Shown one piece after another: positions 35,341 through 47,460 of a stretch of 64,000 nucleotides of DNA; the stretch's first letter is position 1, and each line of letters opens with the position of its first letter. The position numbers were made by a program, and so were the translations under genes. Location: NCBI GenBank assembly GCA_030770545.1, contig CM061100.1, forward strand, positions 14,252,501 to 14,316,500. Direction: 5' to 3'. The notes under the pieces are model-generated. The model made no database searches. It saw only the letters and a list, made by a program, of their open reading frames with translations, and was not told the DNA's origin. Source of the DNA: Macropodus opercularis (lineage: Eukaryota > Chordata > Actinopteri > Anabantiformes > Osphronemidae).

Positions 35341-37359
35341 GGGTGGGCAGATCCAGCCACCAACTAAAGAACGTTGAAGCTTTAGGCTATTTGACGTCAA
35401 ACTAATCACGTTAGTTAAATGCTTCATCAAATCTGGGATGTTTGCAGGAATTATCTCATTGTTGCAAGACGGATGAAAGAAGTCTAGAGGCTACGGTCTA
35501 TGTTGTCTTCAGTTGTATTCAGGACGTACCGTACTAACCTGCCACACTCGGGTTCCCAGAATCTGTGGCTTTAATAGTTTTCCTTTTTGCGATATTGGTT
35601 CTTGGTCTTTAATAAACTTGACATTGTTCTTATGTCACGTCTGTTATTGAAGATTATGGTTTAACTGTCAGAGAACGTGATGAGTTTTTCTGTTGCACTC
35701 GAATTTGAAAATTGGTCCAAAGCAAGGTGACCTTCAGCATCAGACAAGGTCTGACATATGGTAACGATGTCACGCTGATGTCATCTGTCAGGAACGTAAC
35801 TGGGTGGTGACGGTTTAATAACCGAAGCTCATCTAGTTGATGATTTGTTCAGACTTGACCCACAATCTCATACACGACGACGGATTAACACGGACAAGGA
35901 GAAGAGAAACAGAATAGACAGACAGAAAGACGCTGCAGATGGAAAATGATAATTCATGGAAAAGGAAAAACACGGTTTATATCTGGAACCATAAGACACA
36001 AATATCCATGTTGTGAAACACAGACGGTGGAGAAAGCAGGACAGGCAGGTACAGCTCAGTGCACTCGAGGGGAGAGAGACAGACACGGACATGTGTTGAC
36101 CTCAAAGATCAACAGCAGGACAAGACACAAACTTATGCTCTGCCCTCTCCATCAAGGCTCCATAAGTCACCGCTGCGCCCGCCGCTCGCTGTCACCGAAT
36201 GAGTGCCCGCTTTGGATTCGGGGTTGAAATACGAGCACGGCGTCCGTCCCCGAGGCCCTCTCCAAAACAACGTTAGGCTGGAAAAATGGCGAGAAGAGGC
36301 GGCAGGTTAATAGAGTAATCCTCCTCTTTTAATTGAAAAAGTTAAAGAGGCGATGGGGCAAGGATGTTATTACAGCGAACGAGACAGAAGCGCAGAGATG
36401 AATGGTGGCCTCTGAGGCTGGGTTAATGAGGACACGAGGGAGCGCGTGCGATGCCGGACACGGGGGTCAGATGTGTGAGTGTGTGTTCCACAACCAGGGT
36501 TAACAAGGAAAAAGGCTGAATTCGTCACATTATCCAGTTTAAACAAATGACTTTTTTGTATCTGTTTTTAAAAATGTAATCCAAATATACGAACCTGTGA
36601 CCTCGCACAGATAAACCTGCGAGGATGAACAGACTGAAGTGAGACGATACCTCCAGTGGTCAGCTGCTGATGTAGTGGGTTAAAAGACAATGATCCATGA
36701 TCACAGCGGATAAAATACCAGTTTTCCTTGAACTCACATTCCTGAAATCAAATCAAGGCTAAATAAAAAGTCAATCTCACACAAAATCGGTGACTGAATG
36801 TAAAACTAGTTGGGCTGAAAAGTGAAATCATTTTGCTCACACAGTTACTAAAAAACAATCTCTTCCCTTCAAGCAAAGTAAATGAAATTCACCAAACCAC
36901 CGCTTTTACTGTGTTAGTAACCAAACTGTACATGTTCACCACAGAGCATTTGTTACGTGGGACAGTACGACACTGACAGTAACAGAAAAGGTTTAACTGC
37001 AGTTTACAGTAAGTTTATATCAGAGTTGTGTTACATTACTGTAGTTTGAAGCAACATGTCAGCAGTGATTACTTCTCATTACTGGATAAAAGAGCAGACC
37101 TTCAGATACAGTATAGTATTTACACAAACCGTTCATCTGTTCATCTGCCCCCCGCTCATTAAACATGATGACAGCCTCGTATGGGAGCTGTCTTCACGTT
37201 CTGCTGCTGTTACCAACACAAGCGTGTCACAGCCAAACCGAAAGATTTGGTTCAGAGAACGTGCTCCAGCGATTGAGCAACTGAGAAAAAGTGTAACACT
37301 CGCTCCCCGCTGATTTGTAAAATCCGTTATTCATCAGAGTGTGAATTCTTCAACATGCA

Positions 37360-37690
37360 CTCATGGTAAAAAGGGATTCAGTCCCCTCATCACCACAGAA
37401 TGAGACAATCAAGTGCTCTTTTTTCTGTTTAATATGTGAAACTGATCCAGGCCCTCCGCTCCCCACATTCAGCCCCCGTCAGCTCTCACAACCCTTCCCA
37501 CCTTTACATGCCATCATTTATTAATGGTAAGAGGTCTGCGTAAAGCATTAGCCGTGTTTGTGATAAACCATTAGTGATGTATTTCATTTCTCAGTAGGAA
37601 ACAGAGGAGCGTTGGGGGCCGTTAATATCCGTTAATGTTAAGAGGTGGCGGAAGGGGGAAGAGGTTCCTCCCTCTGAGGTGATTAGACCT
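37360..37690. promoter_or_regulatory. candidate conserved non-coding element
   Basis: Non-repetitive, with homeodomain-core strings such as CATCATTTATTAATGG and ATAAACCATTAGTGATG in a balanced-composition block, ending just before a CA tract. No open frame of note. The regulatory role is inferred. Confidence 0.3.
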
Positions 37691-37710
37691 GTCCATTTAG
37701 TTAGAGGATG

Positions 37711-37712
<2 letters not shown>

Positions 37713-37761
<49 letters not shown>

Positions 37762-37783
37762 ACACCCACGCACACACACACAC
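37713..37783. repeat. CA microsatellite, interrupted
   Basis: About 24 pure CA units, then CCCACACCCACG interruptions and more CA. Confidence 0.97.
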
Positions 37784-38904
37784 GCTAAGCCTCACATACA
37801 TGTGCATACACTTTGTAGACACATACCTTTTTCATGTAAACACACGATCTACACACAAACGTCCAAAATGTCCCATTCGTGTGACGTGTACTGTGCATGA
37901 GCCTCCGTTTTCTTCCCAGGTGTGAAGTAAGCATCAGGTAGGAGACTGCAACACACACATATTTTAAGCAAGTGAACAGTTTGTCCTCAGTGTTGATGTG
38001 AAGCTGGTAGAATGGGCTCAGGTTATGTTAGAACCATTCACCGGTTCCCAACTTTCTTTGCGTTTTATGTTAGACAATATTTTCACTGACCAGCATAAAC
38101 AACTAAAACCACAGGGCGTATAAAACCGTCACCATCCTGAACTAGTGGAGCCCTGAGCGTGTTTACCTCCTTTGGTCTTACAGTATTGCGGCACTGGGGT
38201 CTCTGTGATTTGGTTTTGGTCGCCGTCACTGCAGAAAATCCCGCTTCACAATGGACGATGTTGGAAATGGAAGCAAGGCAGCACAACAATGTTCGGACGC
38301 CGCACCTCACAACTTGCACAATGTGCTGCTGCAGTAACATCTTGTTGTCAAAGCTCACCTTCAGGAGTCTAGTGGAGTCTATGTCTGATGGGTCAGGGCG
38401 GTTTTGGAACCACGAAGGGAACTAACACAATGTTACAGTTTTTTACGATTGCTAAACGTCAGTGGGCACAACTGAAGTCACATGTGCAAAACTCTAACTA
38501 CAGTCTGCACAGCATCAGTTCATGTGGACCAAACTCTAGTTCGTTTTTCATTGCTTGAACACAGTTTTCAAAACTCTACACACTTATCCCATGACTTTAA
38601 CCACAACCTGCACAACGCTGTGGATTTACAGCACTTTGTTCAAATGCTAACACACTGCTGTCAAAACTGTGAACCACACATTCAAAACAGAATAGATTTC
38701 AACCCTGAGCCTTTCACACACTGCTGATTGCAGATTCAGATGAAAGGCTAAACAGGTGTCTTGTTTTAGACTTGTTAGTGACCCCCCCACCCACACCCAC
38801 ACACACACACACATACATATATATATTTGCATATACATGTGTGTGTGTATGTATATGTATATATATATATATATAGGTAGAGCTCAGAAAGAGTAATTTT
38901 GGAA

Positions 38905-39205
38905 ATGGATCAAGGAAGACGGGTTTGTGGAGGGAGAAGGGCGGCAAGTTTTGTACCTGCCTGCATATTCACCCTTCCTCAACCCAATAGAGGTGGAAAG
39001 TGTTTGGTCACCACCCACATGACCAAATGTCTCTTCTGGAAGCCGTGCTAACAGTGACAGTGCCGGATGTGAGGACACGAGTACAGAAAACTCCAGGGAT
39101 GGATGAGGTTCTTCCCCAGATTCATGGCAAGAGAGAACGTTAGATGTGATGTTGGTGAAAACCTGTGGCCTGATGCTAGAGAGAGGCAGGATCAGCCCCT
39201 CAATT
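38905..39205 (+). pseudogene. DDE transposase tail, unit 1 (frameshifted)
   Basis: ATG at 38905 opens MDQGRRVCGGRR, then an extra base (GGGCGG against GGTGG in unit 2) shifts the frame. The expected LPAYSPFLNPIE block is encoded only in another frame. A short deletion after the NPIE codons is shared with unit 2, so it was present before duplication. The family is the DDE_3-type transposase of IS630/Tc1/mariner relatives, of which only the last acidic residue region remains. Confidence 0.7.
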
Positions 39206-39731
39206 ATTTGTTCAAATTACAGTATATACAGTATGTTTCTACCTTTTTCTTCTCATTACTGTAATTCCATAAATGACTATCAACTATTGAAGCAAACTGC
39301 TAATTTTCATTTACCTTAGTAAAAAATTGTTATGTTCCAAACATTGAAATAAATCATGTGACAGAATGTTTCTCTTTTCTTTGAAATTCTTTCAACTGTA
39401 AAGGTTTTAGTTGGTATTTTCTGTATTGGTGCTTAGTGTTAGTGTTTTTTCTCTCAGTGTGTTCTGAGTGACAGTGTGTGTTATCTCAGTGAGGGTTGTG
39501 CATGGTGTTATGCTGCACTGAGCTGTTTTGAGCCATGTGTTTAGAGTTGTGTTGCTTTGAATGAGTTTTGCAGGTGATGTGAACTGTTCAGCTCAGGTGA
39601 CTTTTGGTAGAGCAGACTGTAGTTAGAGTTTTGCACATGTATCTCCAGTTGTGCTCACTGTCGTCTAGCAATCGTAAAAAACTGTATATATATATATATA
39701 TAGGTAGAGCTCAGAAAGAGTAATTTTGGAA

Positions 39732-40049
39732 ATGGATCAAGGACGACGGGTTTGTGGAGGGAGAAGGTGGCAAGTTTTGTACCTGCCTGCATATTCACCC
39801 TTCCTCAACCCAATAGAGGTGGAAAGTGTTTGATCACCACCCACATGACCAAACGTCTCTTCTGGAAGCCATGCTAACAGTGACAGTGCCGGATGTGAGG
39901 ACACGAGTCCAGAGGATCCAGGGATGGATGAGGTTCTTCCCCAGATTCATGGCAAGAGAGAACTTTAGATGTGATGTTGGTGAAAACCTGTGGCCTGATG
40001 CTAGAGGGAGGCAGGATCAGCCCCTCAATTATTTGTTCAAATTACAGTA
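39732..40049 (+). pseudogene. DDE transposase tail, unit 2 (broken)
   Basis: ATG at 39732 reads MDQGRRVCGGRRWQV, then LYLPAYSPFLNPIEVESV and a stop. The lost frame resumes as FDHHPHDQTSLLEAM, GWMRFFPRFMARENFRCDVG and ENLWPDA. The PAYSPFLNPIE string carries the third catalytic acidic residue of DDE transposases. The first two are absent because the N-terminal part is missing. The deletion after NPIE disrupts the frame. Confidence 0.75.
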
Positions 40050-40493
40050 TGTACAGTATGTTTCTACCTTTTTCTTCTCATTACTGTAATTCCCATAAAA
40101 TGACTATCAACTATTGAAGCAAACTGCTAATTTTCATTTACCTTAAAGAATTGTTACGTTCCAAACATTGAAATAAATCATGTCTCTCTTTTCTTTGAAA
40201 TTCTGTAAAGGTTTTAGTTGGTATTTTCTGTATTGGTGCTTAGTGTTAGTGTTTTTTCACTCAGTGTGTTCTGAGTGACAGTGTGTGTTATCTCAGTGAC
40301 GGTTGTGCATGGTGTTATGCTGCACTGAGCTGTTTTGAGCCATGTGTTTAAAGTTGTGTTGCTTTGAATGAGTTTTGCAGGTGATGTGAACCGTTCAGCT
40401 CAGGTGACTTTTGGTAGAGCAGACTGTAGTTAGAGTTTTGCACATGTGACTCCAGTTGTGCTCACTGTCGTCTAGCAATCGTAAAAAACTGTA

Positions 40494-43400
40494 AGATCCC
40501 AAACCAAGAGAGAAATCAAGGTGGGACTGATGGACCTGTGAGTTCTGGTCTGGAGTTTGGACTGGATCTAGACTCGTCCTGTGGCGCTTTAGTTCCAGAG
40601 AGGAACCTGCTGAGTGACTTATTGGAGCCAGTTTGTGCTCAACTAATCTGACTACATGCCTCTGGTCCATTCTGGCAAACTCCCCACATACTGTAGTAAA
40701 GGAGGAGTACGTCACTCAGTAGTAGCATCTACTGTAATTGCAATGATGACATTAAACCAATAACGTGTAGGAAGGTTTGATTAGGGATGTGGGATTTATG
40801 TAGAGCTCTTTCAAATATCCAAAACATTTACTGAGTTTTTAATCTGATGAAGAGATTCCAATTGAGCTATAGAATAATAATAAAATAAAAAACATCCGTC
40901 ATCTGTAGAGTCAGAGCATCAGTCACAGTGTAATAAGTCAGCTGTTAATTACTGAACAAGTGAGATTCCAGGCTGAGTGTGTTCCAGCTGCCGCCTGCTT
41001 GTCAAACATCCCTCCAAGCAGAAATCAATAGGTCATCATCTCTACATATTACTGCATATCAGGAGGGGGAGGGGGGGTGGGGGCCGTGCTGCAGGAGAGC
41101 TGAACATATCAACGGAAGGAAGAGCAGAGCTCGAGAACAGGAAATGCCACGTCTGGCCTAACGTTCACGTCTAATGACGGACAGCAGGACGATAACGCCA
41201 AGTAGGAAATGCGTAACATTATGTCAAGACACACGTGGACGTTAATACGTTGCCATAACAACAGCCACAAGGTCAAATGTTAATAAATCCGTCAGGCTGT
41301 GGGAGAGACACGCTCCTGGCTCCAGGCCATGGTTCAGTAGAGGCGATGCTGCCGACGTTCACCCGAAGCAGGTTCTGTCTGGTTGTAGCTCAGGTTAGTC
41401 GGCCGCTCGAGTTCCCCCGTGACGACCACCACTGATGGGACGGACTGTCAGTGGAAATGCCCTGCGTATGGTCACCAGAGGGAGTGTTGCTCATTCTACC
41501 CGAGGTAGTGACGGCAGTAATCGCTCAGTAAACACCCAGACGTCCAAGTACAAAGCAGCTACATGAGTGTGTGTCAACAGAGAAGAGCAGTCTTCACTGA
41601 TATCCACCTAAAACAGCCATTGAGTCACAGTTAATGGTTAAACAGACCAGAGCAGTGATGAGGTGCAGCAGCTAATATTTGGACAGATACGTGCATTGAT
41701 CCTCAGATGATGATTGATATGTCTCTCTATTCATTAACATTATGTGACGATGACGGCTGCCTTTCACAAGCGGCTCAGTGTTCCTCCGTCTGGACCAGTG
41801 CCCCGGCTGTCGATGGTGGATCAGTGGTTCTGGTTCTGCCTCTGACGTTTCACTCAAATCTCAAGATGGACTCAAACAAACTAAACACCAGCTGTAACAG
41901 AGACGAGACACGAGTCGAGGAGGCTGCTTCCTGGCTTCTCATCTCATCAGTTCATGGCAAACAGGCTGAAGGTGTTTGTGTCATGAATATCTACATCAGA
42001 ACATATGACATACTTCAGTAAGTGGTTCCCTAATGTTTATCCAGATGGAAGGCGTGTGTCTCACAGTCTGATTATGAAGAAGAAGGACATGTTTAAACTA
42101 CTTATTGATTCTTATTTGATTGCATCTTTTGAAATTTCCTCTGAGTAATATCTGATGTAAATGAAGCACATGTAAAACCATGGATCGATGAATGATTTAA
42201 TCTTCCCTGTGATTGTCTGGCTCCATCTCTGCCATAGAGATTCTCTTTGTTATTCCCTTTTTTCCATTTTACCTTCATCATCTCATAATCAAACACGACA
42301 GATTAAATTTCCTGAAATGAACAGTCGCTATGAAATGATTTCCTGGGACAGTTTTTCTCCAGTTTAATGTAGTGATCACCTGTCGTCATTTCTCCGAGCT
42401 TCTTCCACACAGACCAGGGTTTCAGGCCGTTGTAATGTTTGTGCTCTGTAGTCCAGTAGGGTTGTGTCGCTGCAGCCACAAACTGACGTCCCTCAAACAG
42501 CAGGTGAGGAATTATTCGCTATTTTAGATTAGATTCAGATTAATTTTGTGCTTGTGTGGGTTTACATACAGCAGGATGAACTGAAACAACTGTAAACATA
42601 AAGTAAAATAGTTTGTGTCTCCAAACTTTGTGGTCGGCTCTTAGGTTTACTCTTGTTTCTCTTCTTGTTAGTTTCCTCTGTAATGTGCGTTTGTGGTTTC
42701 ACACGTGGTGAAACTGATCGGCCTTAGCGACTGCTGCAATCAGTGAGCACCACCCCTTTGTCATCTCCTTCCTCTTTCCTCCTCTCCTTCCTACCTTGCC
42801 TCCATTCTTTCCAATCTCCCATCTTTACCCCCTCGACTCTCTTCACCTTGTCGGTCATTTGGGTTGCTGGGCAACAGCTGCTCTTTCTCCCTCACACTTG
42901 GTAAGTGGAGGAGACGAATGGCATAGGGACAGAGAGCATGAGAAATGCAGAGGGGAAAAAACAGGGAAGGATGAAAAACTGGATTAGGCCGAGAGAGAAA
43001 GGAGATGATGGAGGGAGATTTGAGTGTGTGTTCTGCAACACAGAGGCCATCTCCTCTCACCTAATTCTCCCATTTATCTTTTCTCGGCTTGGAAATAGAA
43101 AGAAATCGACCTTTCAGCCTTTGGACACGTGGAGCTGCAGGACACAGACGAGAGTTCAACCAATATACTCAAACCAGAGCCGTTCCAGCCATGCGGTTCC
43201 CAAGTTTGCCTTGTGTGATGGCGGCATTTTAGTGATCAGGCAGAGAGATCACAACCATCTACAATGCAGCAATGACGCTGATCATCAAAGTAAATGTATC
43301 ACGGACGTCCAAAGCTTCTAAAGCGGGTGTGAAGCTGTTTCACCAGGTATTGAACACAACACCCACAATCATTCTGTCTAATGAGCGACAGGGTGCATCA

Positions 43401-45132
43401 AAATACACACTCAAAGCACAATGACCTGTCTGGGTCATAAACGTTACGGCGAAGTGACCTGATCTGGACGGACTGGAAGCTGCCAACTCAGCAAGGTGTT
43501 ATGGAGGAAAGACGCAACATTTGTGTAATCAGGCAGTTTCAAATGATAAATTCAGATTTTACTTTATGATTTCACTGGGGAACCATGACTTTTATCAGCT
43601 TGGAAATATTGTGTTTGCAGATACTTATCACATCTCACGACCAATTTTTGCTGAAATCCAGGAAATTGTGAACAGTAACATCTGATTTTACATACGTGCT
43701 GCTAATTCTAATGGTTTGGAATTGTTGCTTTGTGACAGTTAGAAAGTGAATTACAATTACAAATATAATGTATTTGGGTGAATGGAAGTGGAATGGCCTT
43801 CAACATGTGAAGTAGCCTGGAGTTTTGAACATGCTCCCACTGACGCCTGACCTTCAACAACAATATAAACCTGACCTGCAGATTTAAGTCATGACCTGAA
43901 CCAACTGTCTGTGCTGTTGTTGTCTAAACACACACACTCACAAAGGTGAGTGCTTTCTGGTGTCTCAGAGCTGGTCAGAACGTTGGTCGAAGGCCCGAAC
44001 AGCCCGAGCACCTGTACCAGTCGACGTGCAAATGATCCCAAAGCAAAAGCAGTTTTATGTGTGATATTATCTGCGAACCTACTGTGTGAATGTGTGTAAA
44101 TGTATCCTGGGTCTGTTTGTGTCTGAAAACCCAGTTCATCATTATGAACTAGTAAGAGTGAAATATAAAAACATCAGAGAAAACCGAGCAAAGACAAACA
44201 TTGCGTCTTGGACTAGAGGTTATTTACTGGTCTTTGTTCTGTGTGTGAGTGTGTGAATACACAGAATGAGGTAATTTCACACCCTTTTGGCTTAGACGGC
44301 GCTGCAGCCTCTGATCGTTTACCCTCCTCGCTGCTCTAATGACTATTGATTATTAATTGATTCTTTTATGAGATATGAGGTCCTTCATTTGGTTTCATTT
44401 CACACAGCTGACATGAATCTGACCTACCTGAATCATGACTTCACTCTTTAAACAAGCTGTCTCTAAAAACGTACAGGTTTAAATCAAGGTGTATGTTTTT
44501 AAACATCTGTCGTCCATCAGATTCTTAGTCCCGTCATCTTTCCAGCTGTAATTTTGTCTTTCTCCCACATGGATGACAAAAGTGAGCAGATGCTGCATAG
44601 TTCATCTGGTTCCACTGGATAAATACTGATGACAACAAACAGAAATCAATCATCTTTAGCCTAAATAAACTGCGGCTCAGGTGAAGCTTTACCTGATTTA
44701 AAATCTTACGTTTGGCTCTGCAGCAGCTATTCCTATTCAAGTAAAACTACAACTTTATATATTTTATATATGTGTGTGTGTTAGACTAAGGCCTTGACAC
44801 CTGCAGAAAGGTCACAGATGACAGCCTGCCTTCCTGCCTGTCTGACGTCTTCACAGAGCATCACTGTCTACTTTAGGTGAGAACATGAAGCGACAGCATG
44901 AAATGACTGACGTTAAGGAAACAACGTCTGCCTGAAGCAACTCATCCTACAGGCTACAGACATTCAGTCCACAAACGGAAAGACCTGCAGTAGGTGGTGC
45001 CTTGTTGGCTGATGATGAAGTTTGGTGTGTGGGTTGGTCCAGACTGAAATATCTCTACAGTATATTTTAGAACTAAACACAAGTTGGACCAGGACTGAAA
45101 CATACTGATGAACATCTAGATTAACACAAAGC
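40494..45132. other. intergenic region between two transposons
   Basis: No gene recognised. Includes a G-rich run near 41060-41090 and a pyrimidine-rich stretch at 42765-42850. Open frames show no known domain. Confidence 0.7.
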
Positions 45133-46384
45133 TACAGTATGTCACAGAAGTGAGTACACCCTTAAGTGAAAATGTCCAAATTGGGCCCAAAGTGTCATAT
45201 TTTGTGTGGCCTCCATTACTTTCCAGCACAGTCTTAACCCTCTTGGTCATGGATTCACCACAGCTGCACAGGCTGCCACTGGGATCCTCTTCCACTCCTC
45301 CATGACAACATCACGGAGCTGGTGGATGTTAGAGACCTTGTTCTCCTCCACCCTCCGTTTGAGGATCCCCACAGATGCTCAGTAGGGTTTAGGTCTGGAG
45401 ACACGCTTGGCCAGTCCATCACCTTCACCCTCAGTTCCTTCAGCAGAGCAGTGGTCGTCTTGGAGTGAGTTTGGGGTCGGTATCATGTTGGAATACTGCC
45501 CTGCGGCCCAGACTTTGAAGGGAGGGGATCATGTTCTGCTTCAGTACATGTCACAGTACATGTTGGCGTTCATGGTTCCCTCAATGAACTGTAGCTGCCC
45601 AGTGCCAGCAGCACTCATGCAGCCCCAGACCATGACACTCCCACCACCATGCTTGACTGTAGGCAAGACACACTTTTCTTTCCACTCCTCACCTGGTTTC
45701 CACCAGACACCATCTGAACCAAGTAAATTTATGCTGGTCTCATCAGGCCACAGGACATGGTTCCAGTATCCATGTCCTTAGTCTGCTTGTGTTCAGCAAA
45801 CTGTTTGCAGGTTTTCTTGTCTGCGTAACCTCTGGATACGACGCTGAGCATGTACAGTCAGCTTCTTTGGTCGACCACGACGAGGCCTGTTCTGAGTAGA
45901 ACCTGTCCTGTTAAACCGCCGCATGGTCTTGGCCACCGTGCTGCTGCTCAGTTTCAGGGTCTTGGTGGTCTTCTTATAGCCTAGACCATCTTTACAGAGC
46001 AATGCTTCTTTTTTCAGATCCTCTGAGTTTCTTTGCCATGAGGAGCCATGTTGAACTTCCAGTGACCAGTAGAGAGTGAGAACCATAAAAACCTAATTTA
46101 ACACCTGCTTCCCATTCACACCTGAGACCTTGTAACACTAACAAGTCACATGACACCAGGGAGGGAAAACGGCTAATTGGGCCAATTTGGACATCTTCAC
46201 TTAGGGGTTACTCACTTGTTGCCAGGGGTTTAAACATTAATGGCTGTGTTTGGTGTTGGATTTTTTTGAGGGCACAGCAAATTTACTCTGTTATACAAAC
46301 TGTACACTCACTACTTTACATTGTAGCAAAGTGTCATTTATATATATATTAAATAGTATTTATTTATTACTGTAACATACTGTA
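45133..46384 (-). mobile_element. Tc1-family DNA transposon, decayed
   Basis: Left end TACAGTATGTCACAGAAGTG at 45133; right end TGTAACATACTGTA at 46371-46384, which is the inverse with one mismatch. Inner repeat blocks AAATGTCCAAATTGGGCCCAA (left, near 45170) and TTGGGCCAATTTGGACAT (right, near 46175) are also inverted. The body on the minus strand encodes a Tc1 transposase fossil. The left outer repeat runs directly into the inner repeat, whereas the right side keeps about 200 bp between them, so the left arm has a deletion. This is a very common teleost element. Confidence 0.9.
45190..46049 (-). pseudogene. Tc1 transposase pseudogene
   Basis: Minus strand, start codon at 46049 (MAPHGKE, then a frameshift to a stop). 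In the next frame the paired-type HTH DNA-binding part is readable: EDLKKEALLCKDGLGYKKTT, STVAKTMRRFNRTGS and RPRRGRPKKLT. The frame runs on as RIQRLRRQENLQTVC. The coding text then jumps to the KDMD-WNHVLWPDETS-like catalytic block near 45780-45720, so an internal segment is deleted. Several more shifts follow. Inactive. Confidence 0.85.
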
Positions 46385-46599
46385 CATGAAATATACCACA
46401 TAACCCAAGACATTAATGTTGCTCCAATAGGATCCTTTCTCCCAGGACAGTTGTGCTCTTCCATCAGCTTGTTTCTGTCACCGATCAGTGCCTGGATGAT
46501 GTCTGGGTGTCCATGCAGTCAAGCTGAGGTTTCATTGAGAAGACTGGAAAATCATATGTTGTTTGTGCTTTTGTCTGGGACACATGCGTTTAGAGACAA
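46385..46599. other. short intergenic spacer before st8sia3 promoter
   Basis: AT-rich to mixed sequence. Nothing recognised. Confidence 0.7.
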
Positions 46600-47460
46600 C
46601 GACTCGCCACAGACCTCCGTCTGAGCGAGGCATCTCGTCCCTGCGCCTCTGGGCCGCTGCCAGGACGCTGGAGCTCCGCCTCAGATGCTGCTGCTGCCGT
46701 TGATCTGATTAGCCCGGTACAAGTAACGTGTTTCCTTTAAGCGACACTCCGGCTTAATTAACTAGACTGGAGCAGAGAGGAGAGAGGAGGGGGAGCAGGA
46801 GAGCGTCAGAAGCCGGGGATGCAGATAAGGAACCGCCGGCTACCTCCATCTTCTCCCGACAGGATGCCGCAGGTCGTCGCTTCGTCTTTTACCGCCTTGG
46901 TTATGAAACCTTCTGGATGCTGATCCTGCGTCTGTGACCCGCCTCCTCCCGCCTCCACCCCCGGATACAGTGCGTCACGCTCCTGCGTCTTTTTTCCGCA
47001 GCCGCGTCTCTGTCTCCTTTTCTCGTATTTACGTTGTCTTGTCGTGTCAGTGTCACATATGGATTCCATAGCCTCCATAGCCTCTATTAAAGGCGTCGCT
47101 CAATCCTTTTGCATGTCGTTTGCCGCCCGCGCGTCTCCGCTGACGCGCCGCATCCCTTTCAGGCGATGAGTCGTAACATAAGCGCTGCGCCCGCGAGTGT
47201 CTGCCGCTGATGCGGTGCGCCTGGCTGCTCGCCGTCTCCCCCCGCACGGCCAGCGATCCTCTGGCCCGGCTCTGCTTCCCGCAGAGAGGCATGATGGTGC
47301 GGATTGCCAGCGCGCTGGGGCTCGTCATGTTCAGCGTGGCGCTGCTCATCCTGTCGCTGATCAGCTACGTGTCCATCAAGAAGGACTTCCTGCTCAGCGC
47401 CCCCAGATACGGACCCAACGGAGGGCCCAGGATGTACATGTTCCACGCCGGGGTTCGGTG
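46600..47460 (+). promoter_or_regulatory. st8sia3: CpG-rich region: st8sia3 promoter, 5' UTR and exon 1
   Basis: CpG dinucleotides are dense here compared with the flanks, for example CGACTCGCCACAGACC, CCGCCGGC and CCCGCGCGTCTCCGC, and the block covers the first coding exon. No clear TATA box. A CRE-like TGCGTCA occurs at 46972. The start of transcription is not determinable from sequence alone. Confidence 0.6.
47291..47457 (+). CDS. st8sia3: st8sia3 exon 1 (membrane anchor)
   Basis: Encodes residues 1-55 plus two bases of an Arg codon; donor GTGAGT at 47458. MMVRIASALGLVMFSVALLI then LSLISYVSIKKD is the hydrophobic anchor, and PRMYMFHAGVR is the family-typical exon end. The second Met (47294) has the stronger Kozak context (A at -3, G at +4) and aligns with an internal Met of the mammalian protein. 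Confidence 0.93.

Larger units (their letters stand above)
33691..38435. other. intergenic region, microsatellite-rich
   Basis: Contains four CA/GT tracts between 34629 and 35174 in alternating orientation, a repeat fragment at 35272-35340, a CA tract at 37713-37783, and candidate conserved non-coding stretches at 36270-36440 and 37360-37690. No coding exon recognised. Confidence 0.7.
38436..40491 (+). mobile_element. mariner/IS630-type DNA transposon with internal tandem duplication
   Basis: The element starts CAGTTTTTTACGATTGCTAA at 38436 and ends with the inverse TTGC...CAATCGTAAAAAACTG at 40491, flanked by TA on both sides (38434-38435, 40492-40493). The terminal inverted repeats are similar for about 70 bp, followed by shared short GCAAAACTC-type subterminal motifs. 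Inside, a unit starting AGGTAGAGCTCAGAAAGAG occurs at 38875 and again at 39702 (period 827 bp). Each unit has a degenerate DDE transposase tail and its own right terminus (39684 and 40491). Only the first unit has a left arm. A TA microsatellite sits at both unit starts. Non-autonomous and inactive. Confidence 0.85.

Noticed and set aside
45407..45781. 124-codon plus-strand open frame
   Set aside because: It is the antisense shadow of the Tc1 transposase pseudogene.
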